Assembly: GCA_964495805.1 (NCBI GenBank)
Contig: CAZBWV010000038.1
Location: 19,092-83,091, forward strand
Reading direction: 5' to 3'
Length of the DNA stretch: 64,000 nt
DNA from: JALXCH01 sp964495805
GTDB lineage: Bacteria; Calditrichota; Calditrichia; RBG-13-44-9
Shown here: piece after piece, positions 50,511-60,152 of the stretch
How positions within the stretch are numbered: position 1 is the first letter of the stretch
How the letters are laid out: each line of letters begins with the position of its first letter
Program-made: the position numbers and the translations under genes
Notes under the pieces: generated by a model
What the model was told of the DNA's origin: nothing
Database searches by the model: none
What the model saw: the letters and a program-made list of their open reading frames with translations, nothing else

Positions 50511-52658
50511 TTAATGCCCGTTTCTGTGTTTCGTTCCCTGAACAATTTTCGGTCCCTCCATTTTTACTACAACGACAGTCACATCGTCCTGGAGCTTCCG
50601 ATTGCCGCAATAATTCTTCACCTCCTGCACAATGCGTTCCGCCAGTTCGCGAGCTGTAGCAGTGTGGTACGTCCGAATCAATTCTTGAAGCCTTTCCTTA
50701 CCGAACATTTCCCCTTTTTCATTCTCCGCTTCCCAGATGCCATCGGTGCCGATCACCACAACATCGCCCTGTTTTAACTGTTTCGGTCCTGTTTCAGAAA
50801 AAGCAACACCAGATAAAAACCCCAGCGGAATTCCTTCTCCTTCCAACTGCTCTATTTTTCCGGAGTCATATTGCCACCATAAAGCGGGATCGTGCCCGGC
50901 AGTGGCCCAAAACAGTTTACCGGTCGCAGGTTGCCACTTCAACGCAAATAGTGTAACAAACTTCTGGGGTTCGGTATCCGCAACCAGCTGGGCATTGGTG
51001 GCAGCAAGCGCCCGAGACAAATCTCCGTTAAACTGCCGCAGGTTATTCCGCATCAATGCTCTGGCCATTGCCATTAGTAAGGCAGCCGCAATCCCGTGTC
51101 CGGAAACATCCCCCAGCAGCACCACAATCTGTTCGGTTTCACCGTCCTGCAACCACAGAAAGTCGTAAAAATCGCCTCCGGTTTCATCGCTGTAAGCACA
51201 CATACCTGCCACATGAAAGCCATTTTTCCGGAAATCAACTTCCGGCAACAACCGCTGCTGGATCAACCGGGCGGCTTCCAGCGAGGTTTTCATCTCTTCC
51301 CGCTCTTTTAAATACGGCCCTATGCGGTTAAACACCCCGGCTAATTCTTCCAGTTCGTCAGCAGTATGAACATCCGCCCGCACCGAGAAATCCCCTTCCG
51401 CCAATAGCCGACTTTTTTCGGTTAGTTCGCGAATAGGCGAGACGATCCGTCGGGAAAATCGGGTCGCTCCCAGCACTGCCACCAATCCGACTATCAGAGA
51501 AAAAATCAGTGAATAATAAAGCCAGCGCACATTTCGATTCAGGATTTCATATCTGGTTTGCTTTACCAACGCTTCCAGATTCCGGTAAGGAACAATCAGG
51601 ATGGGATAAATCCGCTTTTCAGAAAATCCGCGATAGACCCACAATGCCGATTTTCCCCGATATTCCATCCTTCGAATTCCCCCTTTACCCGCACGAATGT
51701 CCTGAACCATTTCGCGAAAAGATTGTTGATCGACAGAAGTCAGATACTTCCGCTCCACCGGAATCCTCCAGTTGCGGTGAGTGGTGCTGTAATCCAGCTG
51801 AACGTAAACAGGAAGGCGGTCCGTTTCTTCGGCTCCCTGGGCATCGATGAGAAAAGCGTGGGCATCTTCCGACCAATCCTTTGGTAACACCTTTACCAGG
51901 CGTAAAATGTCCAGAATTCGCACATCGACGGCAGTAACTCCGATGAATTCCCCCTGCGGATTAATTAAAGGGGCGGACACGGTAATCAGCAACTGCCGCG
52001 TGAAGGCATCCACATAGGGAGCCGACCATTGCAGACGCCCGCTCTCCTGAGCCTGTCGGTACCACAGGCGAGTACGGGGATCATAATTTACCGGTATCTC
52101 ATTCCCTGCCGGATAGACTCCCATCACTCCGGATTCCAGGGCAGTATATTGCCAGAGAATCCCCTTCGGCAACCGCCTGCGCAAACGTGCATAGAGTGGG
52201 GTCATTTGTTGAAGGCGGACAACATCGCGGGAGTTCATCCCCATCTGTTGGGAATTTACCGAAAAAATGGATTGACGGGTCCAATCCACCTTCAAACGGA
52301 TTGAATCACCTGAAGGCGTAAACCGAAAAAAGATTTGATGGGCAATCTCCCCCGGAATGGGAGAGATTGGTCCAGGGGACAAAGCCGGGGAAGGAGACAC
52401 CGTGGCATGTTCAAATCCGGATTTCTGAATTTCCACCAGCGATTCCAGTAGAGAGCTCTGAAGGCGGAGGTCATCTTCGAATTCTTCCAGAATCCGGGCC
52501 ATGGAATTTTGCGCAAATTGCTCCACGACCCGGTTCAAATTTTGCGAAACTTTCCGGGCAGTGACAAAAAGGGAGAACCAATAAAACGACCCTGCCAGAA
52601 CAAGTGGAATCACCGAAGCGGCAACAAATGCCAGCATCATTTTCTTACGAATGGACAT
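50511..52658 (-). CDS. SpoIIE/RsbU-type PP2C phosphatase receptor
   Basis: Inner-membrane protein of 715 residues. Two membrane segments (about 7-33 and 378-400) enclose a dCache-like periplasmic sensor (about 40-370). HAMP follows (about 400-455), and a SpoIIE phosphatase domain about 480-700: QQRLLP, DETGGDFYDF, LLGDVSGHGIAAALL and GTDGIWEAENEKG, with acidic metal ligands in place. Such receptors dephosphorylate anti-sigma-factor antagonists. No STAS or HPK-type partner lies nearby. It starts 25 bp after the stop of a barrel gene upstream. Confidence 0.93.
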   Translation of the reverse strand: MSIRKKMMLAFVAASVIPLVLAGSFYWFSLFVTARKVSQNLNRVVEQFAQNSMARILEEFEDDLRLQSSLLESLVEIQKSGFEHATVSPSPALSPGPISPIPGEIAHQIFFRFTPSGDSIRLKVDWTRQSIFSVNSQQMGMNSRDVVRLQQMTPLYARLRRRLPKGILWQYTALESGVMGVYPAGNEIPVNYDPRTRLWYRQAQESGRLQWSAPYVDAFTRQLLITVSAPLINPQGEFIGVTAVDVRILDILRLVKVLPKDWSEDAHAFLIDAQGAEETDRLPVYVQLDYSTTHRNWRIPVERKYLTSVDQQSFREMVQDIRAGKGGIRRMEYRGKSALWVYRGFSEKRIYPILIVPYRNLEALVKQTRYEILNRNVRWLYYSLIFSLIVGLVAVLGATRFSRRIVSPIRELTEKSRLLAEGDFSVRADVHTADELEELAGVFNRIGPYLKEREEMKTSLEAARLIQQRLLPEVDFRKNGFHVAGMCAYSDETGGDFYDFLWLQDGETEQIVVLLGDVSGHGIAAALLMAMARALMRNNLRQFNGDLSRALAATNAQLVADTEPQKFVTLFALKWQPATGKLFWATAGHDPALWWQYDSGKIEQLEGEGIPLGFLSGVAFSETGPKQLKQGDVVVIGTDGIWEAENEKGEMFGKERLQELIRTYHTATARELAERIVQEVKNYCGNRKLQDDVTVVVVKMEGPKIVQGTKHRNGH

Positions 52659-52683
52659 GGGGAATTCCCGTTTCTCTTCCCCG

Positions 52684-53382
52684 TTACAATCGAATAATCA
52701 GACCTGCGGTGACGTCTCCCTGAACAATGGTTGTGGTGGAGCCGATCCCTACCGAACATCCGCCAGTGCCACACCACAGTCCGCCGCTGCCCCAGATTAA
52801 TGGGAACAGAGCCCGGGCCTGAAGGCGCAGTCCTATCCGCTCGGTAAGGTAAAACTTCAACCCACCCCCCAGGGAAGCAGAAAAGAACCATTCATCCGAA
52901 TATCGGGCGCTGGTGGGATGAAATAGAACAGCCCCGAAAGACAACGAAATAAACGGTAGCACATTATTCCGTTGCAACCCGTACACACCCCCAAGCTGCA
53001 TGTAATGAGTGTACAGGTTAAAAAGCGGCTCGGTAATTCCGGTAAAGTAATCCTTTTTGTCCAATCGGGATTTCTGCATAATCCACAGCAATTCAAATTG
53101 AGTACCGGTTTTGTACGGCAGATCAAAATTGACCGCTATACCAAAGTTCTCAGCATCGTCAATATTGATTTCTCCTTCGTACACGTTGTGGCTGCCACCG
53201 AATTGGTAGCCCACAAACGGGGTAATTTCAATCCCACGGGTGTGACCACTTTCGTACATGGGAGAAATGGTCTGAGAGCTTCCCGGGATGGTCCATCCCA
53301 CAACCAGTAACAGCAGTACTCCCCACGATGCTCTCGGAAGTTGTAAACGGAACTGCCTGGTAAAAAATTCAAATGATTTCAT
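52684..53382 (-). CDS. Outer-membrane beta-barrel protein
   Basis: Start at MKSFEFF (53382) with AGGGAG before it; 232 residues. Signal peptide ends near PGSSQT. Barrel-like strands: IEITPFVGYQFGG, GIAVNFDLPYKTGTQFELLW, LPFISLSFGAVLF, LGGGLKFYLTERIGLRLQARAL and a final VTAGLIIRL. A Gly/Cys loop (LWCGTGGC) may be a disulfide turn. No known family assigned. Confidence 0.75.
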   Translation of the reverse strand: MKSFEFFTRQFRLQLPRASWGVLLLLVVGWTIPGSSQTISPMYESGHTRGIEITPFVGYQFGGSHNVYEGEINIDDAENFGIAVNFDLPYKTGTQFELLWIMQKSRLDKKDYFTGITEPLFNLYTHYMQLGGVYGLQRNNVLPFISLSFGAVLFHPTSARYSDEWFFSASLGGGLKFYLTERIGLRLQARALFPLIWGSGGLWCGTGGCSVGIGSTTTIVQGDVTAGLIIRL

Positions 53383-53509
53383 AACACTCCCTTTTTTTCC
53401 TGAAAATGTTGATGAATGTCGATGTTGTTTTCTGTTATCGAAAGGCATAACAAAAATTAGCGATTGAAGAAATTCCTTTCCTCAACCGCTTACGGGTAAT
53501 ACAAATAAT

Positions 53510-53992
53510 CTACTTGTGATCAGGTGCCGGTATATCATCCGGTTCAATCAGCGGAAGTTGTTGGGCAATCTGAATTTCCAGAATCAAATCCAACTGATTT
53601 TCCAGCTGAATCCACTGAGCTGCCCGGACGGGATTCAAAGCTTTTTTCACCTTGTTGTAATACTTCTCTTTCAACTTCAGTTGTTTCTCTTTAATCTTGA
53701 AGCTTTCTTTCACCAGCTTTTCCGCTTTATCGTTCGATAAATCATCGTAATTTTCCACGTAATCTTTGAGCAGTGCCAGCATCCGATCGCCCAATTTAGC
53801 ACGCTCTGCTTCGTATTCCCGATAAATGGGCCAGAAAACTTTCGATTCCGCATCGGTAAAATTCATCACATTCACTATCACCGCCTTCTTTTCCGTCTTC
53901 AAGTCGGAACGAAGCAGTTCCATGTAAGCATTTTCCTGAGCATAAGCCAGAACCGCTACTACCAGAATAAAAAATAATACATACTTTTTCAT
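53510..53992 (-). CDS. Small exported helical protein (Spy/CpxP-like in pattern)
   Basis: Starts at MKKYVLF (53992) with AAGGAG 8 nt upstream; 160 residues, signal peptide ending in AYAQ. The mature part is all-helical and charged, with repeated K/E/L segments (DKAEKLVKESFKIKEKQLKLKEKYY) like periplasmic chaperones or metal-sensing proteins, but no LTxxQ motif is visible. It is next to a FadL-like protein gene. Function unknown. Confidence 0.65.
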   Translation of the reverse strand: MKKYVLFFILVVAVLAYAQENAYMELLRSDLKTEKKAVIVNVMNFTDAESKVFWPIYREYEAERAKLGDRMLALLKDYVENYDDLSNDKAEKLVKESFKIKEKQLKLKEKYYNKVKKALNPVRAAQWIQLENQLDLILEIQIAQQLPLIEPDDIPAPDHK

Positions 53993-54121
53993 TATACTTC
54001 TCCTTATGATTTTGTTCATTATTGAACTTAAACGTCTCAAGATAAATCTGATTTTTTGGCAAATCCACAAAAGATATAGATGAATCAGGTATGCAAAAGT
54101 TACCAAATCCAGACACGAAAG

Positions 54122-55510
54122 CTAAAACCGCATGGAGAGACCTAATAAAATTTTTAGCCGATGGGTAATTACCTTCCCAATCTCTCGCACGTCGCTACCC
54201 ATCGAATTCTCCATCCGGGTATCGAAATAACCGGGAGTTTTTAATTTCTCCCCACCATAGGAATAGGAAAATCCCAGGGTGAAATAGGAATTCCACACAA
54301 AAAAGGCACTTCCCAGAGAAAAGTGATAAAGGTCCCAGCTGGTCATGGAAAGACGGGATTCGCTACCGGGGATGTAAGCGGAGCGATCCACGATAAACCC
54401 TGAATACAGAGTAAATCGGTGGGACAATTTGTGCTCAGCGGCTACACCCCAGTTAAACACCGAACTCAACTCATGCATCACTTCCGGATGGTTTTCTCCG
54501 TTCGCACTTTTTAGTACGGGATACAGAGGAATTTTATTAAACCATTCACCGGTAATATGAATCTGGGCATTCCGTACGCGATAGGAAGCCCCCAGAGCAA
54601 TGTAACCGGAAGAATGATAGCGGGTGATCATACTCTCCTGGTAATAGGCTCCTATTTCGGATTGAAAAGCCGGTATCCATCCTTCCGAGGAAAGGCGAGA
54701 GGAAGCCAGAAAAGACCATCCGTTGCCCATAATATGGAATCCCGGGGTGGTAAAGGTGATTCCCAGGGTGAGCGGCGTGTAATCCACAAACAAGCCAATT
54801 TTCCAGAAGGTACGCACTGCCCAGAAGGAAAATTCGTCGATGTACAGGCGGGACTCGTTTCCGCTATCGGGAATGGCCTTCTGCCAGATATTTTGCGAAC
54901 GAGTGCGCTGGTTACGTAAAGCAAAAAATTCGGTGACTCCCAGACTAATTCGGCTATTGTATTTGTACGCCCAGGTCACCCCCATCCAGCCTTCGGTAAT
55001 CCGCTCGTGAAATCGGATTTCGTCAAACTGAGTGTATTCCTCCCCGCTGACACCTGCCGTACTGGAGGGTTGCACAGCCCGACGTCCTTCCAGATTAATC
55101 TCGAAATCATGACGGGTCAAATAGGAAATCACCCAGTTGCTTCGCTTTAATCCGCCCAACCGGGCACGCACTGCAAATATGATAGGTGCGGGTTTGGCCT
55201 GCAAATAATCCAGCTTTTTACCGGTACCCAACACATCCTCCCACCGAAAATAATTAACCTCGAAAGCAGCTGTGGTAAGCACCATGGTGGAATCCTTAAT
55301 GGAGGGCAACGCACCCGGATTGTAATACACCGAGCTTAAATCTTTCACACTTCCCACCACCATTCCGCCTAACAATTGGGCTTTGGTACCATACTGATTG
55401 GTCCAGTAATGGGCATCCTGGGCATAGATCACTATGGTTTGGGCAAACCCAATCAACAAAAGTAACGTTATAATATTTTGGACGGGTAATACGCGCAATC
55501 GGTTTTTCAT
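54122..55510 (-). CDS. FadL/OmpP1-like outer-membrane transporter
   Basis: Protein of 462 residues with a signal peptide (ending IYAQ). The plug-region motif SVKDLSSVYYNPGALPSI (about 55-72) matches FadL-like barrels, which carry hydrophobic compounds through the outer membrane. The rest is long, strand-rich, with HLTGEWFNKI and ALGASYRVRNAQI segments. Transported compound unknown. The start ATG has no strong Shine-Dalgarno. It lies between a DUF4136 lipoprotein gene and a small helical protein gene. Confidence 0.82.
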   Translation of the reverse strand: MKNRLRVLPVQNIITLLLLIGFAQTIVIYAQDAHYWTNQYGTKAQLLGGMVVGSVKDLSSVYYNPGALPSIKDSTMVLTTAAFEVNYFRWEDVLGTGKKLDYLQAKPAPIIFAVRARLGGLKRSNWVISYLTRHDFEINLEGRRAVQPSSTAGVSGEEYTQFDEIRFHERITEGWMGVTWAYKYNSRISLGVTEFFALRNQRTRSQNIWQKAIPDSGNESRLYIDEFSFWAVRTFWKIGLFVDYTPLTLGITFTTPGFHIMGNGWSFLASSRLSSEGWIPAFQSEIGAYYQESMITRYHSSGYIALGASYRVRNAQIHITGEWFNKIPLYPVLKSANGENHPEVMHELSSVFNWGVAAEHKLSHRFTLYSGFIVDRSAYIPGSESRLSMTSWDLYHFSLGSAFFVWNSYFTLGFSYSYGGEKLKTPGYFDTRMENSMGSDVREIGKVITHRLKILLGLSMRF

Positions 55511-55543
55511 GAATTACCGTAGGTTTCGCCTGAAATCGGTGGA

Positions 55544-56098
55544 TTAGCGTGTAGCGGGCGGGAATCTGGATAAAATCTGAGAGATAGTAAAATCCACTTC
55601 ATACTGAATCCGCTCCGGATTGCGGAAATTATGCATCTGGCGAACCGCCCAACCACGCCAGATAACCCGACCGGAGGTTCCTTCCAAAAAACTTATCTTT
55701 AGCGTACCGACTTCATACTCATGTTCCACAATTTGCGATTCATCTTCCGGTTTCCACTGGGGATCGTATTTTTCTCGACCTCCCAGGTCTTCGATCTCCA
55801 CCTTTTTTTCCACTTTAAAACTTACTGTTACCGTCAAATCTGCTTGCCCGGTGGAATCAATTTTCTGAAACCCTTTTCCTTCCAACACATGATCCACTGC
55901 ATAGTGTATCATTTCCGGCAAGCGCGGCTCTCGAATAAGTTGATCCTCTGGGATGGAATCCTGCGCTGCCCAGCGGTAAGTTCGATACGAACGAAAATTT
56001 AAATTCCGGTCATAATCCGTGTAAACCGTTAAACTGGAACAACCGATTTCCAGAAGTAAAAAAGCTAATCCCAGCAACCATACCCGGGTTCGTTTCAT
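55544..56098 (-). CDS. DUF4136-type lipoprotein
   Basis: Start taken as MKRTRVW (56098) with GGGGGA upstream; 184 residues with a lipobox (LEIGC). DUF4136 features: DYDRNLNFRSYRTYRWA, HVLEGKGFQKID, ADLTVTVSFKVEKKVEIEDLGG, YEVGTLKISFLEGTSGRVIWRGWA, and C-terminal ISQILSRFPP. Third family member in this region and most like the 49799 copy. It probably forms an operon with the FadL-like barrel gene, 33 bp downstream. Confidence 0.9.
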   Translation of the reverse strand: MKRTRVWLLGLAFLLLEIGCSSLTVYTDYDRNLNFRSYRTYRWAAQDSIPEDQLIREPRLPEMIHYAVDHVLEGKGFQKIDSTGQADLTVTVSFKVEKKVEIEDLGGREKYDPQWKPEDESQIVEHEYEVGTLKISFLEGTSGRVIWRGWAVRQMHNFRNPERIQYEVDFTISQILSRFPPATR

Positions 56099-56344
56099 GA
56101 ACAAGTCCCCCACAGCTTTGTTGACCAAACGAAGGGATTAATATACAAAGGTCAAACCTCCTGCGAAATTTTAAATTTTTATTCCGAAACGTTTCCGGAA
56201 CCGAATGCTTTTTTTACGTTTTTCCTGCTAACCCGGTTAAACACTAAACAGCTAAAACCCAATTAAGAGACAGAAAAGACTCCCATGAAAGGGAAGAGCG
56301 TCCAATCCGTTTTATCTTTTTATATTTGCCTTCTGCCCATCAAA

Positions 56345-57109
56345 TTAAAAGTTGTAATATTTGGCCGGTACGTACCGGTATCTTCGTCCGATGTTTATTA
56401 CCAGTTGAACGACCGGGATACCTGCCCATGCCCAGTAATTGCCTTTATTGGTGGCACTTATCAAATAATTAAAATTAAGAGTATGCCGAAAATCCACGAT
56501 GTAAGAAACTCCGGGACCAAAACGGATATATTGAAATCCATTAAAATTTTTCTGCCAGCGGTAAAATGCACCAGCGGCAAACGTGATCATGGCACTGGTG
56601 GCAATTTTATGATTCACAAATACAGCGTATCGTAGCCCATTATCCCAGTTGCCGGAATTATCGGCATCCACCTGCCATTTTACCTGATGAACCAGCTGGG
56701 TTCGCCGGAAAATGTGCTTAAACAAAATACCAAAACCGGGTCTGAATTCCACTTCGGTGGGTTTGATGCTGAAGCGAAAATCGGGAACAATTTCCAGCTT
56801 TTTACTGTACAGGTAGTTCACCGCACCTTCCACAAACCAGTTATCCAGTTGTTGCATGTTATCTTCCAGGCGTACCTGCCATTCACCGGAATATCGCCAA
56901 CTTCCTGTGCCCCCGGCAACCTTGTTGCCCATATAAATCTGGTTGTCCCAGTTGGGATGGGGTGGCTGCTGCGCCATAAGCGAAGTGGTTAAAACCATCG
57001 CCCAGCACAGTATGACGATTTTTATCAAAAGAAAACTCAAACGGTTATATTGTACCACAATGCTCACATCATAGCTTGATTTCACACAGATTACACGGAC
57101 ATTCGGCAA
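56345..57109 (-). CDS. DUF2490-type outer-membrane protein
   Basis: Up to 254 residues; the true start is unclear. The hydrophobic stretch at about residues 25-47 ending in SLMAQ is the signal peptide, so translation may begin nearer (for example a codon just before it). The mature part has strands WRYSGEWQVRLEDNMQQLDNWFVEG, LEIVPDFRFSIKP and FRPGFGILF, typical of DUF2490 barrels. Leftward, followed by the K+ channel further right on the same strand. Confidence 0.72.
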   Translation of the reverse strand: MPNVRVICVKSSYDVSIVVQYNRLSFLLIKIVILCWAMVLTTSLMAQQPPHPNWDNQIYMGNKVAGGTGSWRYSGEWQVRLEDNMQQLDNWFVEGAVNYLYSKKLEIVPDFRFSIKPTEVEFRPGFGILFKHIFRRTQLVHQVKWQVDADNSGNWDNGLRYAVFVNHKIATSAMITFAAGAFYRWQKNFNGFQYIRFGPGVSYIVDFRHTLNFNYLISATNKGNYWAWAGIPVVQLVINIGRRYRYVPAKYYNF

Positions 57110-57161
57110 TATGCTTTGGTTTTCCGAATCTCATCGGATTTTCAAACAGATATACTCCCTA

Positions 57162-57803
57162 CTATTTTTTAGAAGCGGAATATTTCCCTACCAGTAAAGC
57201 GATTAGAATAGCTACGTACATTTGTCCGGAAATACTGATTAACATGGCCAGCGACTTGGCAGATTGCGAAACCGGGACAATATCGCCATATCCCAGCGTG
57301 GTCATGGTCACAAAGGTGTAATAAATAATATTGGGTCCCAGGTCACCGGTCTGGTTGTTGATGGCAAAAGCGTGTGGATCGAATCGAACCACCATTCCCA
57401 CAAATAGAGAAAAAGTTAAACCAATTAGTAAGTATCCATTAATGGCTTCAAAAATGACGGCTGCATCCACCTGTTGACTGCGGGCAATTTGTGCCACCAG
57501 TTTACTGATCACCAGTGTAAAAAAAATAATGGTGAACAATCCGGAGATGCTGAAGAGCTGTGGTAATTTAAAAATTTGGGAAATCCACACCAACACAAAT
57601 GCCAGCACGGCGCCAGCTGTAAGGGTGCGATTACGTTTTTCCAGAGAAAAAACCGAAGCCAGGAAGATAAACGAATAAGCAATGTTATAAAACACTTCCT
57701 GTATTCGTCCCGAAATCATAGGAATGACAAAAATGGTGGAAAATACCACGATAAAGAGTAACGAATTGTTTTGAAATATACTGGACAAACGTTTACGGTT
57801 CAT
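57162..57803 (-). CDS. Two-pore-helix K+ channel-like protein
   Basis: Inner-membrane protein of 213 residues with about six hydrophobic segments. The selectivity filter TLGYGD (169-174, in TFVTMTTLGYGDIVPVS) is the K+ channel signature, preceded by a pore helix and followed by a final membrane segment. There is no cytoplasmic RCK domain. It is 45 bp downstream of NhaA on the same strand, so the pair may manage K+, Na+ and pH together. Confidence 0.92.
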   Translation of the reverse strand: MNRKRLSSIFQNNSLLFIVVFSTIFVIPMISGRIQEVFYNIAYSFIFLASVFSLEKRNRTLTAGAVLAFVLVWISQIFKLPQLFSISGLFTIIFFTLVISKLVAQIARSQQVDAAVIFEAINGYLLIGLTFSLFVGMVVRFDPHAFAINNQTGDLGPNIIYYTFVTMTTLGYGDIVPVSQSAKSLAMLISISGQMYVAILIALLVGKYSASKK

Positions 57804-57848
57804 GGTTTGATACCTGAATCTTCGAATGGAGTTTAAGAACGTACATGG

Positions 57849-59180
57849 TTATGAATTCTCCCGGGTACCAGGAAGGACCAGCAGCAGAATACCTACTCCA
57901 AGCATGGCAGCAACGAAGGAACCTCCGATAATCCCGATTTTAGCAGCATCCAGCAACGGTCCTTCAACTGCCAGGCCAGCAATAAACAACGCCATAGTAA
58001 ATCCAATTCCTCCCAGAAAACCACCCCCGATCAAGATTTTCCAATTCAACCCTTCCGGCAGGCTTTTTGTCACCAGTTTGACAATTAACCAGGTAAACAG
58101 GACAATTCCCACCATTTTGCCAATGACCAGACCCCCCATGACTGCTACGGCTACAGAATTTAAAAAATCGGAAAAATGAATAACCACCCCAGCATTGGCC
58201 AGTGCAAAAACGGGCATGATGAAAAAACTGCTCCAGGGATGCAGCCGGTCCTCCAGATATTCCAGCGGTGAGATCACCTCCCGGGAAGCACGCTGAAAAG
58301 CACGCACCTTTTCTCCTTTGTGTTCCTCCGCTTCCCACTCACCGCCGTAAAGCACCTGATTGGCCCGGGCCAGAATTCGGGCAAACTTACCGGTACTGAT
58401 GCGGCTTCGTACCGGGGTAAGAAGTCCCAGAAGAACTCCGGCAATGGTTGCATGAACTCCGGACTCATGAAATCCCAGCCAGACAAAGACACCCAGCACG
58501 GTGTAAACGGCAAAACTACGCACACCAATGCGGGACAGTAAAACCACCACCCCCAATCCCACAAATGCCAGAGCCAACGCAATTAAATTGATATCGGAGG
58601 TATATCCAATGGCAATTACCAGAATCGCACCGATATCATCCACAATTGCCAGGGTTAGCAGAAAAACTTTCAGGATGTGAGGAACTCGTGATCCCAGTAC
58701 TGCCATAATTCCCACCACAAACGCAATATCCGTTGCCATGGGAATTCCCCAACCATGTTCCCCCGGTTGGCCCTTCTGAATGGTTAAGTAAACGAACGCA
58801 GGAACCAGCATTCCCCCAACCGCCGCCGCAACCGGAAGGATTGCTCGTTTAAATTCCCGAAGTTCGCCAATCACCAGCTCACGCTTTACCTCCATTCCCA
58901 CTACAAAAAAGAAAATGACCATCAGGCCGTCGCTTACCCAATGTTTCAGGGAATGATTGAATTCAATCGAACCGATGGTAATCCCCACATGAGTTTTCCA
59001 GAAAGCAAAATAACTTTCCGAAAAAGGAGAGTTTGCCCAGATGATGGCCACTGCCGTTGCGAATAACAACACCACTCCCCCGGAAGCTTCCACATGCATA
59101 AATCGCTTGATGGGTTCCAGCCAGCGACTCACTGGTTCCTGCGGAAGCAGGGACGATGTATCAGGATGTTTAGCTTCCAT
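57849..59180 (-). CDS. nhaA: Na+/H+ antiporter NhaA
   Basis: Sodium extruder using the proton gradient. Start chosen at MEAKHPD (59180; GAGGG 5-6 nt upstream) rather than eight codons earlier; 443 residues, longer than the about 390 of E. coli because of a hydrophilic loop (about 270-305, rich in Glu and Lys). Twelve membrane segments; IPMATDIAFVVGI and LLTLAIVDDIGAILVIA contain the paired Asp residues that bind sodium. A proton-coupled exchanger acting at alkaline pH or high salt. Confidence 0.96.
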   Translation of the reverse strand: MEAKHPDTSSLLPQEPVSRWLEPIKRFMHVEASGGVVLLFATAVAIIWANSPFSESYFAFWKTHVGITIGSIEFNHSLKHWVSDGLMVIFFFVVGMEVKRELVIGELREFKRAILPVAAAVGGMLVPAFVYLTIQKGQPGEHGWGIPMATDIAFVVGIMAVLGSRVPHILKVFLLTLAIVDDIGAILVIAIGYTSDINLIALALAFVGLGVVVLLSRIGVRSFAVYTVLGVFVWLGFHESGVHATIAGVLLGLLTPVRSRISTGKFARILARANQVLYGGEWEAEEHKGEKVRAFQRASREVISPLEYLEDRLHPWSSFFIMPVFALANAGVVIHFSDFLNSVAVAVMGGLVIGKMVGIVLFTWLIVKLVTKSLPEGLNWKILIGGGFLGGIGFTMALFIAGLAVEGPLLDAAKIGIIGGSFVAAMLGVGILLLVLPGTRENS

Positions 59181-60152
59181 AAATTCCCTCAATGTTGGTT
59201 GCATTTAAAAATTTGGGAAAAACGAATATAAAATCCTTCTAAGATTTACCCATCCAGAAACGGAAAATGTTAATTAAAACCACTGTTGACTCAGATTGTA
59301 CATGTCGGATATTTCCTTTCGTAACGACCCACCCTGGATTCAGGATATGGGTAAACTGCTGCGATTTTCATTACACTAAATAAGTTTGTCAGGTAGCGCT
59401 CGCTGTGGTTCTGCAAATTAATAAACACGTCCCGGATGCCTATAATTGAAAACATAAAAATTTATCAAACAATTTATGTCATTTCGATAGCTATTACAAG
59501 CAAAACATCCTGGCAAAACGGGCGGGGTTCTCAAACAAAATTAGACAACTGTCTGGTTTTGTGTAACGTATTCAGGAAACCTGATCCTTTTGTGAAACAA
59601 GCATAACCCCTTGAATATGAAGAGATTAAATACGCCCCAATTCATCTGGTACGGGAATTGAAATAGATCTTTCGGACAAAAAATGGTGGGATTTGACGAA
59701 CAATTCAGTAACCAAATATCATACGTTAACGGATAGAAAAATTACACGATACGCTGATGCAATACCCGGAACAGGTGTCCTACAAAATAAATGGTTTACC
59801 TGTTCATGTTCACCAGAAAAGATGGTAGAAACTCAGGTAATGGAGAACGATGGGTTTTGTTGGACTGGTGAGACTTTCGAGAAAATCTCCGAACCTATTC
59901 ATCCTGAACGAAATGGGTATTTTGATTTTGTTTATTTTGTCAACATCGCCACAAAAATGCAGTGAAAAATGACCACTTTCGCACAACAATCGGGGTTCAC
60001 AAAGATTTTCGATTTTCATCCATTTTTTCGCTTCCCAGTTGCCAGATTCGGGGGTACCGGCAAAAACCATATTCTGATTTTCCGGACTTCATATTGAGTG
60101 GTTGAGCAATAGGAGCGATGCATAATTTTTTTAAAAAAAGGAGGGTATAAAC
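59181..60152. other. Gene-poor intergenic region
   Basis: About 970 bp with no convincing gene on either strand. It is A+T-rich, with short open frames that lack Shine-Dalgarno sites and family likeness. It includes a TTCATCCTGAACGAAATGG-like stretch near 59900, which resembles scattered repeat sequences that give 'HPERNG'-type spurious peptides. No CRISPR-like spacing was found. Confidence 0.35.

Noticed and set aside
59693..60070. Open frames on both strands before the lipoprotein gene at 60153
   Set aside because: No ribosome sites or family likeness; the text (HPERNGYFDF, SFRMNRFGDF) is the type produced by dispersed repeat DNA in many genomes.
59205..60150. CRISPR array near the Cas-like gene
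   Set aside because: No regularly spaced direct repeats are visible in this or any other gap of the window.
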